Positions 1-9,215 are shown, numbered from the stretch's first letter. The stretch: 64,000 bases of DNA from Burkholderia sp. BCC0506 (GCF_902833145.1 NZ_CADFEN010000001.1:435994-499993), one strand, 5' to 3'. The notes: a model not told the origin generated them from the sequence alone. A program made the numbers and translations.

Positions 1-65
1 GAGGATACTCGCTGAATATCGGGTAAACGTGGAAATGCACGGGTCGAGAAAATGAAGTGTGTTGT

Positions 66-95
66 TTGACAAATCCCGTAATTCGGGATTACAGT
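66..95 (+). promoter_or_regulatory. Promoter with palindromic operator between -35 and -10
   Basis: A perfect -35 hexamer TTGACA lies at 66-71, and a weak -10 TACAGT at 90-95 after an 18-base spacer. The spacer is filled by an inverted repeat, AATCCCG (72-78), five bases, CGGGATT (84-90). A protein bound here would block RNA polymerase, so a repressor site is the natural reading. The same palindrome recurs in front of the MFS gene at 19856. The IclR regulator at 9247-9975 is the likeliest binder, by inference. Confidence 0.6.
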
Positions 96-129
96 GAAAA
101 CACTTCAATCAAACCCATCGATCGGCCGC

Positions 130-1710
130 ATGAACATCCCACAGCTGGACACCGATACCGGAACACGAAGCGGGGCGAGCGTCGTACTCGCGACGGCGCG
201 AGCTGCCGGCGTCGACGTCTGTTTTGCCAATCCCGGCACGACCGAGATGCCGTTCGTCGGCGCGCTCGACACCGTGGCGGGCATGCGCTCGATCCTCGGG
301 TTGTTCGAGGGCGTGTGCACGGGCGCCGCGGACGGCTATGGCCGCATGGCCGGCAAGCCCGCGATGACACTGCTGCATCTCGGGCCCGGACACGCGAACG
401 GCATTGCGAACCTGCACAATGCGCGCCGCGCCCGTACGCCGATCCTGAACATCGTCGGCGATCACACGCGCGACCATCTGAAGTACGACGCACCGCTGAC
501 GTCCGACATCGAATCGCTCGCGCGCCCAGTGTCGGTGTGGTACCGCAGCGTGGCGCGCGACATGGATCTCGCGACCGATACGGCCGACGCGATTTCGGCC
601 GCGATGGGCGCACAACGCGGCGTCGCGACGCTGGTGCTGCCGGTCGATCTCCAGTCGGCCAGGATGCGTGGCGCGGCGTCGCCCGCCGTCGTTCGCCCGG
701 CCGCGGTGTCGTTCGATCCCGCAGGGGTCGAGCGGGTGGCCGATCTGCTGCTCGGCGGCCATCGCGCCGTCCTGCTGATGGGCGGTCGCGCGCTGTCGGC
801 GCGCGGCCAGCGTGCGGCGGCGCGCATCGCGGCGGCCACCGGCGCGACCTGCTTCAGCGAAACCTTTCCCGCGCGTGCCGAACGTGGTGGCGGCCTGCCG
901 GATATCGACCGCCTCCCTTATTTTCCCGAGCCGGCGCTGGCCGCGCTGGCCGGCCGGCGCGTGGTGCTGGCGGGCGCGCTCGCGCCCGTCACCTATTTCG
1001 GCTACGAAGGCATTCCGGGCGAACTCGCGCGGCCCGAGGACATCGTAACGCTCGCTACACCGGGCGACGCGGCGGACGACGCGCTGGAGGCGCTCGCCGA
1101 TCGCATCGGCGCGGCGGGGCATGACGATGGCGTGCGCGTCGAGCGCTGGCACGTGGAGGGCGGGCCGCTCACGCCGCAGGCCGTCGGCCGTGTGCTCGCG
1201 AATGCGCTGCCCGACGACGCGATCGTGTCGATCGAAGGCGGCACGTGCGGCTACCCGTTCGTGACCGCATCGGCGCGCGCGCGTCGTCACACCATTTTGA
1301 CGAACACCGGCGGCGCGATCGGCCAGGGCCTGCCGGTGGCGCTCGGCGCCGCCGTCGCGTGCCCGGACCGCCGCGTGTTCGCGCTGCAGTCCGACGGCAG
1401 CGCGCAGTACACGATCCAGTCGCTGTGGACGATGGCGCGCGAGCGTTTGCCGATCGTGATGCTGATCGCATCGAACCGGCGCTACGGGATCCTGCAGACC
1501 GAGCTCGCGCGCAGCGGCCTGCCGACCGACACGCCGCACGCGAGCCGCTTGACGCAACTCGACGACCCACCGATCGACTGGCTCGCGCTGTCGCGCGGCT
1601 ACGGCGTGCCGGCTCGACGCGCGAGCGACACGCATGCGCTGGTGCAAGCGCTCGACGACGCGCTTGCGCATACCGACGGGCCGACGCTCGTCGAAATGCA
1701 GTTGTCCTGA
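130..1710 (+). CDS. Thiamine-diphosphate-dependent enzyme, acetolactate synthase / benzoylformate decarboxylase family
   Basis: 526 residues, the usual size of the family. The N-terminal PYR domain has the activating glutamate (Glu60) in LFEGVCTGAADGYGR. The C-terminal PP domain has the ThDP/Mg motif SDGS followed about 25 residues later by the Asn in ASNRRYG. Family members decarboxylate 2-oxo acids or join two of them. In an operon with a ring hydroxylase, a dioxygenase-like protein and an aldehyde dehydrogenase, 2-oxo acid decarboxylation feeding the dehydrogenase is a reasonable inference. It is first in the operon, and the SDR gene follows after 49 bases. The ATG at 130 is preferred to the in-frame GTG at 94, which lies at the promoter's -10. 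The Shine-Dalgarno is weak. Family is sure, substrate unknown. Confidence 0.8.
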   Translation: MNIPQLDTDTGTRSGASVVLATARAAGVDVCFANPGTTEMPFVGALDTVAGMRSILGLFEGVCTGAADGYGRMAGKPAMTLLHLGPGHANGIANLHNARRARTPILNIVGDHTRDHLKYDAPLTSDIESLARPVSVWYRSVARDMDLATDTADAISAAMGAQRGVATLVLPVDLQSARMRGAASPAVVRPAAVSFDPAGVERVADLLLGGHRAVLLMGGRALSARGQRAAARIAAATGATCFSETFPARAERGGGLPDIDRLPYFPEPALAALAGRRVVLAGALAPVTYFGYEGIPGELARPEDIVTLATPGDAADDALEALADRIGAAGHDDGVRVERWHVEGGPLTPQAVGRVLANALPDDAIVSIEGGTCGYPFVTASARARRHTILTNTGGAIGQGLPVALGAAVACPDRRVFALQSDGSAQYTIQSLWTMARERLPIVMLIASNRRYGILQTELARSGLPTDTPHASRLTQLDDPPIDWLALSRGYGVPARRASDTHALVQALDDALAHTDGPTLVEMQLS

Positions 1711-1759
1711 TCGTGCAACCGGCTCTTTTCTTCAATCCCGACTCTCACCTTTCATCGCT

Positions 1760-2572
1760 ATGGATCTGCAACTCCACGGAAAAGCCGCGTTCATCACCGG
1801 CGGCAGCATGGGCATTGGCAAGGCGGTCGCGCTCGAGCTGGCGCGCGAAGGCGTCAATGTGTCGATCGCCGCGCGCCGCATCGAACACCTCGAAATCGCG
1901 GCCGCCGAGATCCGCGCGGCGCTCGCGCCGCTCGGCAGCGCGGCCGGCGCAATCCTGCCCGTCACGATGGACACGACCGACATGGCGTCGGTCGAAGCGG
2001 CGATGGCCGCGAGCGTCGAGCGCTTCGGCCGGCTCGACATCCTGCTGAACGGCGCCGCGCATCCGGGCGGCCTCGTGCGGACCGAGCTCGAACACGCGGA
2101 CCCGCAGGGGCTGCTCCAGGACATCGACATCAAGGTGGTCGGCTATCTGCGTTGCGCGAAGGCGGCCGCGCCGTACATGCGGCGCAACGGCTTCGGCCGG
2201 ATCGTCAATATCGGCGGCCTGACGGGCCGCGGCAGCAAGCAGCTGTCCGGCATGCGCAACGTGGCGATCGTGCATCTGACCAAGACGCTGTCCGACCAGC
2301 TCGGCCCGTTCGGCATCACGGTTAACACGATCCACCCCGGCGTCGTCGAGACGCCGCACATCCACGAGCTCTACGAGAAGGAAGCGCAGAAGCAGGGGCT
2401 CACGGCCGCCGAGGTCGAGGCCAACTACGTGAAGGTCACGCCGATCCGGCGCGTGCTGCAGCCCGAGGAAATGGGGTGGATCGTCGCGTTTGTCGCGTCG
2501 CCGAAATCCGGCTCGATCACAGGCGAATCGATCGGCTGCGATGGCGGGCTCACGCGCGGCATTTTTCTCTGA
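1760..2572 (+). CDS. Short-chain dehydrogenase/reductase family protein with a degenerate active site
   Basis: 270 residues with a classical Rossmann start, TGGSMGIG (residues 13-20), the LNGAA motif (about 96-100) and the usual SDR length. The catalytic part is abnormal. In the segment aligned to YxxxK, the Tyr is Ser163 and the Lys is Asn167 (SGMRNVAIVHLTK), and the catalytic Ser region reads NIGGLTG, without the usual serine. Classical oxidoreductase chemistry is therefore doubtful. It may be a binding or lyase-type variant, or use a different mechanism. The start is the ATG just upstream of the Rossmann strand; a longer frame from 1634 overlaps the preceding gene. Third gene follows after 15 bases. 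Confidence 0.75.
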   Translation: MDLQLHGKAAFITGGSMGIGKAVALELAREGVNVSIAARRIEHLEIAAAEIRAALAPLGSAAGAILPVTMDTTDMASVEAAMAASVERFGRLDILLNGAAHPGGLVRTELEHADPQGLLQDIDIKVVGYLRCAKAAAPYMRRNGFGRIVNIGGLTGRGSKQLSGMRNVAIVHLTKTLSDQLGPFGITVNTIHPGVVETPHIHELYEKEAQKQGLTAAEVEANYVKVTPIRRVLQPEEMGWIVAFVASPKSGSITGESIGCDGGLTRGIFL

Positions 2573-2587
2573 CACAAGGAGCATTTC

Positions 2588-3625
2588 ATGACCGCAACCG
2601 TACTGGTCGCCACCGCCGGGCAAGGCATCCTGCGCTCGAACGACGACGGCAAGACATGGCATCGCCTGGGGCTCGCCGAGCCGATCGAATTCGACGGCAT
2701 CGTGCGTGCGCTCGCGGTGTGCCCCGCGACGCCGTCGCGCATCTACGCCGGCGCCGATTCGGGGCTATGCATCAGCGACGATGGCGGCGCGCACTGGTTT
2801 CGGCCCGAGAACCTGCTGAACGGGCAGACGGTCTGGTCGATCGCGACCGATCCTGCGAACCCGGCGGTGCTCTATGCGGGCACCGGCGCGCCGTCGCGCG
2901 CGGCGCTTTACAAGTCCAGCGACGCGGGCGCGACCTGGGAGAGAACGGCACCGGAGTTCCCGGAGTTTTGCGCGGGCGTCAATCGTCCGCGGCTGCTGAC
3001 GATCTGCGTGGACCCGGACGACAGCCGCAACGTCTGGTACGGCGTGGAGGAAGGCGGCGCATGGCGCAGCCGCGATGCCGGCGCGAGCTGGACGCGCGTG
3101 GACGGCGCCGGCACCGCGATCCGCAACAGCGACATTCACGCGATCGCCGTCCTCCCGGCCACGCAGGACCGGCCGAAGACCACGGTGCTGCTGACGGTCA
3201 ACGCGGTGCACGTGAGCGAGGATGACGGTGCGACATGGGATGCCAGGCTGTCGCGCGAGCGTTTCGACGGGCTGTACTACACGCGCACGGTCGTGCAACT
3301 GCCGGAGCCGGAAGGCACCCTGCTGATGGCGATCGGCGACGGTACGCCGGGCACCCGCAGCCGCATCTACCGCTCGACCGATCGCGGCCATGCGTGGCAC
3401 GAGACGGACCTCCACACGCCGCCGAACTCCACGTTCTGGGCGTTCGGCGTACATGCGGCGCGGCCGACGCTCGTCTATGCGGGCACCAAGTACGGGCACC
3501 TGTTCCGTTCGCATGACGGCGGCCGGAACTGGACCAAGGAATGGCGCGATTTCAGCGAGATCACGGCGGTTGCGTGGACACCGTTCGACGCGCCGCTCGT
3601 CGCCCATGCGCAATCGGCCTACTGA
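2588..3625 (+). CDS. BNR/Asp-box beta-propeller protein
   Basis: 345 residues containing seven Asp-box motifs of the form SxDxGxxW: SNDDGKTW, SDDGGAHW, SSDAGATW, SRDAGASW, SEDDGATW, STDRGHAW and SHDGGRNW. These mark the blades of a sialidase/VPS10-like beta-propeller. There is no signal peptide, so it is probably cytosolic, unlike secreted sialidases. No sialidase catalytic arginine triad can be assigned by eye. A good Shine-Dalgarno (AAGGAG) precedes the ATG, and it sits inside the catabolic operon with 12 bases to the next gene. Its role there is unknown; ring opening, lactonase-like hydrolysis or scaffolding are possibilities only. Confidence 0.8.
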   Translation: MTATVLVATAGQGILRSNDDGKTWHRLGLAEPIEFDGIVRALAVCPATPSRIYAGADSGLCISDDGGAHWFRPENLLNGQTVWSIATDPANPAVLYAGTGAPSRAALYKSSDAGATWERTAPEFPEFCAGVNRPRLLTICVDPDDSRNVWYGVEEGGAWRSRDAGASWTRVDGAGTAIRNSDIHAIAVLPATQDRPKTTVLLTVNAVHVSEDDGATWDARLSRERFDGLYYTRTVVQLPEPEGTLLMAIGDGTPGTRSRIYRSTDRGHAWHETDLHTPPNSTFWAFGVHAARPTLVYAGTKYGHLFRSHDGGRNWTKEWRDFSEITAVAWTPFDAPLVAHAQSAY

Positions 3626-3637
3626 GCGGAGCGAACG

Positions 3638-4153
3638 ATGACACCGTCCGATATCCGCCAACATGCCGAGCGTGCGAACGCGAGCGGCTTGCCGCTGCCG
3701 ACGCCGCGCGTGCAGCGCACCCATCTGTCGCTGTTCGTGCGCGATCCCGTCCGTTCGAGCACGTGGTATGCCGAGGTGCTCGGCATGACGGAAACCGCGC
3801 GCGGTGAGCAGTGGGTGTTCATGTCGTTCGGCCAGAAGCACCACGACATCGCGCTGATTCGCGCGGCGTCCGATGCGGAGCTCGGCACGATCGGCCTGCA
3901 GCACTACGGCCTCGAAATCGCCGGCGGCCTGACCGAATTGCGCCGCCTGTACGGGATGCTGATTCGCCGCGACGTGCCGATCGTCAAGATTACCGACCAC
4001 AAGGTCGGGATCGGCGTGTATTTCACGGACCCGGACGGCAACCGGCTCGAATTCTTCTGCGAAACGGTCATGGACGACGAAGAGGGCAAACGCGTACTGC
4101 ACCGGTACAACGCGCCGAGCGATCCGTTCCAGCTCGAACCGCTGTTCGACTGA
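3638..4153 (+). CDS. VOC-fold protein, candidate single-domain extradiol dioxygenase
   Basis: 171 residues with one vicinal-oxygen-chelate domain. Candidate metal ligands are His29, His89 and Glu138, a 2-His-1-carboxylate set. Residues 119-138 (TDH, five residues, VYFTDPDGNRLE) fit the extradiol ring-cleavage dioxygenase signature as I recall it, with His121 and Tyr129 in the second-sphere positions. Spacings (60 and 49 residues between ligands) are close to those in BphC-type enzymes, but classical members have two such domains, about 300 residues. Upstream of an alpha/beta hydrolase and a FAD phenol hydroxylase-like enzyme, ring cleavage is a plausible role. It could instead be a glyoxalase-type lyase. 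Confidence 0.75.
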   Translation: MTPSDIRQHAERANASGLPLPTPRVQRTHLSLFVRDPVRSSTWYAEVLGMTETARGEQWVFMSFGQKHHDIALIRAASDAELGTIGLQHYGLEIAGGLTELRRLYGMLIRRDVPIVKITDHKVGIGVYFTDPDGNRLEFFCETVMDDEEGKRVLHRYNAPSDPFQLEPLFD

Positions 4154-4201
4154 GGCGCCGCCTTTCAATCCGAGGCATCGTCATTTTATAAAGGACTGCA
4201 A

Positions 4202-4807
4202 ATGAGCAAGACCGCCAATTTCGAAGGGTTTCATATCCGCAAGTGGTACACGCAAATCGAGGATTCGCTCGCGAACGAATCCGGCCAGCTCGCGGACGGC
4301 GAGCCGCTGCGCAAGATCGTGATCGCCGCGGCCGTGCACAACCCGTACGCGGGGCGATTCAGCGAAAACCTCGACGATCTGGTGCGCCCGTCGCCGGCGC
4401 TCGGCAAGGAGTTCGCGCGACGCATCGAGGCGCTCTCCGCCGGCCGTGCGATCGAGAGCTACGGCAAGGCGTGCCTGGTCGGCTCGGCCGGCGAATACGA
4501 ACACGGCAATGCGTTCCTCACGTCGATCTTCGCGGAGCCGATCCGCGCGGCGCTGGGCGGCGGAAAATCGTGGGTGCCGTCGAGCGGCAAGCGCGGCCCG
4601 ATCAACACGGTGATCGACGTGCCGCTCGCGCACAAGGATGCGCTCTACGTGCGCTCGCACTATGACACGGTAACGTGCCTGTTTCCCGATGCACCGAACG
4701 CCGACGAAGTGCTGGTGATCTTCGCGTTCGCGACGCGCGGCCGGCTGCATGCGCGGCTCGGCGGGCTGAAGGCGAGCGAGATCGTCGGCCGCGATGGTCT
4801 GGTCTGA
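4202..4807 (+). CDS. Amino acid synthesis family protein (DUF1185)
   Basis: 201 residues matching the DUF1185 / 'amino acid synthesis' family as I recall it: start around FHIRKWYTQIEDS, a central IAAAVHNPYAGRF segment, GSAGEYEHGNAFL, and the VRSHYDTVTCLFPDAP block. The biochemical role of the family is not established. Members tend to lie in catabolic operons with flavin-dependent oxygenases and hydrolases, as here. No signal peptide or membrane segment is visible, so it is expected in the cytosol. The ATG is preceded by AAAGGACTGC. Confidence 0.75.
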   Translation: MSKTANFEGFHIRKWYTQIEDSLANESGQLADGEPLRKIVIAAAVHNPYAGRFSENLDDLVRPSPALGKEFARRIEALSAGRAIESYGKACLVGSAGEYEHGNAFLTSIFAEPIRAALGGGKSWVPSSGKRGPINTVIDVPLAHKDALYVRSHYDTVTCLFPDAPNADEVLVIFAFATRGRLHARLGGLKASEIVGRDGLV

Positions 4808-4832
4808 GCGCATGCGGGCCGGGGAGCAGATG

Positions 4833-5720
4833 ATGAACAGGGCATCCGTCAAGGATGGATGGATCGACAACGATGGATTGCGGCTGCACTACGTGAGCTG
4901 GGGGCGCGACGATGCGCCGACCGTGGTGATGCTGCATGGCTTGCGCAGCTACGCGCATACCTGGGCGCCCGTCGCAGCTGCGCTGGTCGACCGCTACCGG
5001 GTCGTCGCGCTCGATCAGCGCGGGCGCGGGTTGAGCGATTGGGACCCGCGGCGCGACTACTACGCGGCCGCCTACGTGCGCGATCTCGACGCATTGGTGC
5101 GTGCGCTGGACCTGCGACGATTCGTGCTGGTCGGACACTCGATGGGCGGCGCCAACGCGTTCGTCTACGCGGCGGCGCAGCCGCAACGGCTCGTGGGCCT
5201 TGCGATCGAGGACATGGGCCCCGGCGCGTCGGCCGGCTCCGCGGGTTCCGAGCGCATCAAGCGCGAGCTGAAGGAAACGCCGGATGCGTTCGCGTCGTGG
5301 GACGACGCCCGCGCGTTCTGGCGGCGCCAGCGGCCGAACATCGCGGAATCCGCGCTCGATTCGCGCATCGCGCATTCGCTGAAAGAAGACGAGCCCGGCC
5401 GGATCGTCTGGCGGCACGACGCGCAAGGAATTGCGGCCGCGCGGCTGGCGGCGACGCCAGAGCAACTCGTCCATCTGTGGCCGTTGATCCTCAACCTGCA
5501 CGTGCCGACGTTGCTGTTGCGCGGCGGCGACTCGGATTTCCTGTCCGCGGACGTGGCGGCTGAAATGGCGGCCGCCAATGCGGAAATCGAGCGGATCGAC
5601 ATTCCCGGCGCGACGCATTACGTGCACGACGATCAACCCGATGCGTTCAATCGCGCATTGCGCGCGTGGCTCGATCGTCTCGAGGATCCTGCATGGCGCA
5701 GCGGAGGCGTGGGCGAATGA
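4833..5720 (+). CDS. Alpha/beta hydrolase, possible C-C bond (ring-fission product) hydrolase
   Basis: 295 residues with an alpha/beta-hydrolase fold: oxyanion segment MLHGLRSYAHTW, nucleophile elbow GHSMGG (Ser103), acid in LLLRGGDSDF and the catalytic His in ATHYVHDDQPDAF. The architecture resembles MhpC/BphD hydrolases, which cut meta-cleavage products, and fits the dioxygenase-like and hydroxylase genes beside it; other esterase roles are not excluded. The start at 4833 is chosen because GGGGAG (4821-4826) is six bases upstream; ATG codons at 4812 and 4830 are alternatives. Its stop overlaps the next start in an ATGA, so the two are translationally coupled. Confidence 0.85.
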   Translation: MNRASVKDGWIDNDGLRLHYVSWGRDDAPTVVMLHGLRSYAHTWAPVAAALVDRYRVVALDQRGRGLSDWDPRRDYYAAAYVRDLDALVRALDLRRFVLVGHSMGGANAFVYAAAQPQRLVGLAIEDMGPGASAGSAGSERIKRELKETPDAFASWDDARAFWRRQRPNIAESALDSRIAHSLKEDEPGRIVWRHDAQGIAAARLAATPEQLVHLWPLILNLHVPTLLLRGGDSDFLSADVAAEMAAANAEIERIDIPGATHYVHDDQPDAFNRALRAWLDRLEDPAWRSGGVGE

Positions 5721-7345
5721 AAGCGAACAACCGGAACCGAACCTCGATTGCCATCGTCGGCGCGGGGCCGAACGGTGTGGCCATGGCGAACCTGCTCGGC
5801 CTGTACGGCGTCGATACGATCGTCGTCGAACGGGCGCCGCAGATCGTCGAGTTCCCGCGGGCGGTTGGCATCGACGACGAGGCGCTGCGGCTGTTTCAAA
5901 CGGCCGGCCTGGCCGACGAGCTGAGCCGCGACATCATCCAGAACGTGCCGTTGCGCATGTTCAAGGCGAACGGCGAATGTTTCGCCGACATCCGTCCGTC
6001 GATACGCGAGTTCGGCTGGTGGCGCCGCAACATCTTCATGCAGCACCTGGCCGAACGCACGCTGCGCGACGCACTGGCACGCTATCCGCACGTGTCGCTG
6101 CGTACGGGCGAAGAGGTCGTCGGTCTGGAGCAAGACGACGAATGCGTGACGCTTCAGGTACGCGCCGCCGACGGGCAGCAATACGAACTCGACGCAGACT
6201 ACGTGGTGGCGGCCGACGGCGGACGCAGCCCCGTCCGCGAGATGCTCGGCATCAAGCTGGCCGGCACGACGCATCCGATGAAGTGGGTCGTGGTCGACGT
6301 GAAGAACGCGCGGCTCGACCAGCCGTGTACCGCGCTGAACTGCGATCCGCGCCGCCCGAACGTCTGTATTTATCTACCGTTCAACTACCGACGCTGGGAA
6401 TTTCTCGTGTTTCGGCACGAGGACGAGGAAGCGATCGCGCAACCGGAGTCGATCCGCGCGCTGATCGCACCGTACGTCGACGACGTCGATCGCATCGAGA
6501 TCGTGCGTGCGCGGACCTACACGCATCACTCTCGTGTGGCCGAACGTTTCGTCGCCGGCCGGGTGGCGTTCATCGGCGATGCCGCGCACCTGAGCCCGCC
6601 GTGGATCGGCCAGGGGCTGAACGCGGGGCTGCGCGACGTGGGCAATCTGGCCTGGAAGCTGGCGGGGGTCGTGAACGGCACGTTGCACCGGAGCGTGATC
6701 TCGACGTACGAATCGGAGCGCCGCGACCATGCGAAGGCGATGATCGATCTCGCCGACACGTTCGGCGCCATGCTGATGCCGACCAGCCGTCTGGTCGCGT
6801 TCCTGCGCGACCGGTTCCTCGGGCTCGCGCGGTATGCGCCGGGTCTGAAGGACTACGTGCTGCAGATGCGCTTCAAGCCGATGCCCAGCTATACGCACGG
6901 GGTCGTGGTCACGGGCACGTCGGACGCCGTCGGGCGCATGATCGCCCAACCCGACGTCGAAACGGCCGACGGCGCCCGTCGCAAGCTCGACGACGTGCTC
7001 GGCCCGTGGTTTGCGATCATCGGCTGGCGATGCGATCCACAGGCGTGCCTGAGCGACGACGATCGCGCGTTCTGGACCGCGCTGGGCGCGAAATTCGTGC
7101 AGATCGTACGGTCGCGCAGCGGAACGTGCCGTGAGCAGCGCATCGCGAGCGCGCACGACAGCGTGTGCGTCGAGGACGTCGACAACGCGATGGCCGAATG
7201 GTTCGACCGGCACGCGGCGCCGCTCGTCGTCGTCCGTCCGGACCGCTATGTGGCGGCGCAGACGGACGCCGCCGGCATGGCCGGCGTGACCGCGGCGTTC
7301 CAGGCGTTTGCAGCGCGACAACGGGAGACCGCGGATGTTTGTTGA
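5717..7345 (+). CDS. FAD-dependent aromatic hydroxylase (MhpA-like)
   Basis: 542 residues of the class A flavoprotein monooxygenase family, which includes 3-(3-hydroxyphenyl)propionate hydroxylase MhpA. Visible: the FAD dinucleotide motif GAGPNG (15-20), RAVGIDDEALR typical of MhpA-like enzymes, the DG motif in DYVVAADGGRSPVRE, and the GD motif in GRVAFIGDAAHLSPPWIGQG. Such enzymes use NAD(P)H and O2 to put a hydroxyl on an activated phenol ring. The C-terminal thioredoxin-like part of the family follows. The ATG overlaps the hydrolase stop, and GGAGG lies nine bases upstream. Confidence 0.9.
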   Translation: MKANNRNRTSIAIVGAGPNGVAMANLLGLYGVDTIVVERAPQIVEFPRAVGIDDEALRLFQTAGLADELSRDIIQNVPLRMFKANGECFADIRPSIREFGWWRRNIFMQHLAERTLRDALARYPHVSLRTGEEVVGLEQDDECVTLQVRAADGQQYELDADYVVAADGGRSPVREMLGIKLAGTTHPMKWVVVDVKNARLDQPCTALNCDPRRPNVCIYLPFNYRRWEFLVFRHEDEEAIAQPESIRALIAPYVDDVDRIEIVRARTYTHHSRVAERFVAGRVAFIGDAAHLSPPWIGQGLNAGLRDVGNLAWKLAGVVNGTLHRSVISTYESERRDHAKAMIDLADTFGAMLMPTSRLVAFLRDRFLGLARYAPGLKDYVLQMRFKPMPSYTHGVVVTGTSDAVGRMIAQPDVETADGARRKLDDVLGPWFAIIGWRCDPQACLSDDDRAFWTALGAKFVQIVRSRSGTCREQRIASAHDSVCVEDVDNAMAEWFDRHAAPLVVVRPDRYVAAQTDAAGMAGVTAAFQAFAARQRETADVC

Positions 7346-7667
7346 GCAACGCACCTACACGCTGGTGCCGGGCGGCGTCGCCGAGTATCTGCGGCTGTAT
7401 GCGGAATGCGGTCGCGCGCCGCAGGAGCACGCACTCGGCACGATGGTCGGCTGTTTTGCAACGGAGATCGGGCCGCTGAACCAGCTCGTCTATCTGTGGG
7501 CGTTCGAGTCGCTGGACGATCGCGCCCGGCGTCGCGCGGTGCTGATGGCCGATCCCGAATTCAGGACGTTTCGCGGCAAGGTCCGGCATCTGCTCGTCCG
7601 GCAGGACAACCAGATCCTCCGACAGGAAATCGGCGGCCTGTTGCGTGCACCGCCATCGGCCGCGTGA
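7335..7667 (+). CDS. NIPSNAP family protein
   Basis: 110 residues of ferredoxin-like NIPSNAP type: [22 protein letters not shown] at the start and [21 protein letters not shown] in the middle. These small proteins often dimerise and accompany oxygenases or aromatic-degradation genes, but their role is poorly defined. The start codon lies inside the end of the monooxygenase gene (11-base overlap), so it is co-translated with it. Confidence 0.8.
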   Translation: MFVEQRTYTLVPGGVAEYLRLYAECGRAPQEHALGTMVGCFATEIGPLNQLVYLWAFESLDDRARRRAVLMADPEFRTFRGKVRHLLVRQDNQILRQEIGGLLRAPPSAA

Positions 7668-7752
7668 TGCGACCGTCACCCTGTCCATCACGCATCGCGC
7701 CGTCTCTACCGAGGTATCCGTCTTGATCCCGTTTACGCCCCTGACTTCCCGC

Positions 7753-9204
7753 ATGACGCCCGACGCGCAACGCGATTACGCGTCGCTCCATCTGTATATC
7801 GACGGCCGGTTCCTTCGGGCCGATGGCCGGCGCACGCAGCCCGTTGTCGATCCGGGAACCGGCAGCGTGCTCGGCGACTTGCCGCATGCGACGCCGGACG
7901 ATATCGACGCCGCGGTGCGCGCCGCGCATCGCGCGTTCGCGACATGGCGCAGCGAGTCGCCGCTCGCGCGCTCGAACATCCTGCGCCGCGCGGCTGCGCT
8001 GGTGCGCGAGCGTGCGCCGGCGATCGGCCGTCATATCACGATGGACCAGGGCAAGCCGCTTCGCGAGGCGATCGCCGAGGTCGTGTCGTCCGCCGAGCAG
8101 CTCGAATGGCATGCGGAGGAGGGGCGCCGCACGTACGGCCGCGTCGTGCCGTCGCGCTCGCCGGATGTCGCGCAGACGGTGTTGCGCGAGCCGATCGGCG
8201 TGTGCGCGGCGTTCTCGCCGTGGAATTTTCCGTTCAGCCAAGCGATGCACAAGATCGCGGCCGCGCTTGCGTCGGGCTGCACGCTGGTGCTGAAAGGGCC
8301 GGAGGAATCGCCGAGCGCGATCGTCGCGCTCGCGCGGATCTTTCACGACGCCGGCTTGCCCGCGGGCTGCCTGAACATCGTCTGGGGCGTGCCGGCCGAC
8401 GTGTCGAGGCAACTGATCGAGTCGCCGCTCGTGCGCAAGATCTCGTTCACGGGTTCGGTGCCGGTCGGCAAGCAACTGGCGGCGCTCGCCGCGTCGCACA
8501 TGAAGCGCATGACCATGGAGCTGGGCGGGCATGCGCCGGTGCTGGTCTGTGCGGATGCGGAGATCGAGCGCGCCGCGACGTTGCTGGCCGCGTACAAGTT
8601 TCGCAACGCCGGGCAGGTGTGCGTGTCGCCGACGCGCTTTTTCGTGCAACGCCCGGTGTTCGACCGGTTCGTCGCCGCGTATCTCGACGCGGTCGGCGAG
8701 ATCCGCGTCGGCTACGGGCTGGACGACGGCGTGACGATGGGCCCGCTCGCGCATGCGCGGCGGGTGGCCGAGATCGAAGCGTTCGTCGCCGACGCCCGCG
8801 CGCAAGGTGCGGATATCGCCACCGGCGGGACGCGCGTGACCGGACCAGGGCACTACTTCGCGCCGACGGTCGTGCTGGGCCCGGCGCGCGACACGCGGCT
8901 GATGAATGAAGAGCCGTTCGGCCCGATCGTCGGGATCGTGCCGTTCGATGTGCTCGACGATGCGCTCGCCGAGGCCAACCGCTTGCCGTTCGGCCTCGCG
9001 TCGTACGCGTTCACGACGTCGGCGCGCGATGCGCACCGGATCGGCCGCGCGCTCGAAGCCGGCATGGTCAACATCAATCACTTCGGGATGGGGCCGGCGG
9101 AGATCCCGTTCGGCGGCGTGAAGGACAGCGGCTTCGGCAGCGAGGGCGGAACGGAGACGTTCGACGGTTATCTGGTCACCAAATTCATCACGCAGATGAA
9201 CTGA
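7753..9204 (+). CDS. NAD(P)-dependent aldehyde dehydrogenase (succinate-semialdehyde type)
   Basis: 483 residues covering the whole ALDH fold. FSPWNFP binds cofactor, Glu256 in MELGGHAP is the general base, and Cys290 in [12 protein letters not shown] is the nucleophile. Best resemblance is to GabD/succinate-semialdehyde dehydrogenases, but the operon suggests another aldehyde, perhaps the product of the TPP enzyme. It closes the operon. The ATG at 7753 is the conservative start; an in-frame TTG at 7723 has a better Shine-Dalgarno (GAGGT at 7711-7715) and could add ten residues. Confidence 0.85.
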   Translation: MTPDAQRDYASLHLYIDGRFLRADGRRTQPVVDPGTGSVLGDLPHATPDDIDAAVRAAHRAFATWRSESPLARSNILRRAAALVRERAPAIGRHITMDQGKPLREAIAEVVSSAEQLEWHAEEGRRTYGRVVPSRSPDVAQTVLREPIGVCAAFSPWNFPFSQAMHKIAAALASGCTLVLKGPEESPSAIVALARIFHDAGLPAGCLNIVWGVPADVSRQLIESPLVRKISFTGSVPVGKQLAALAASHMKRMTMELGGHAPVLVCADAEIERAATLLAAYKFRNAGQVCVSPTRFFVQRPVFDRFVAAYLDAVGEIRVGYGLDDGVTMGPLAHARRVAEIEAFVADARAQGADIATGGTRVTGPGHYFAPTVVLGPARDTRLMNEEPFGPIVGIVPFDVLDDALAEANRLPFGLASYAFTTSARDAHRIGRALEAGMVNINHFGMGPAEIPFGGVKDSGFGSEGGTETFDGYLVTKFITQMN

Positions 9205-9215
9205 CCGGATGTCGG

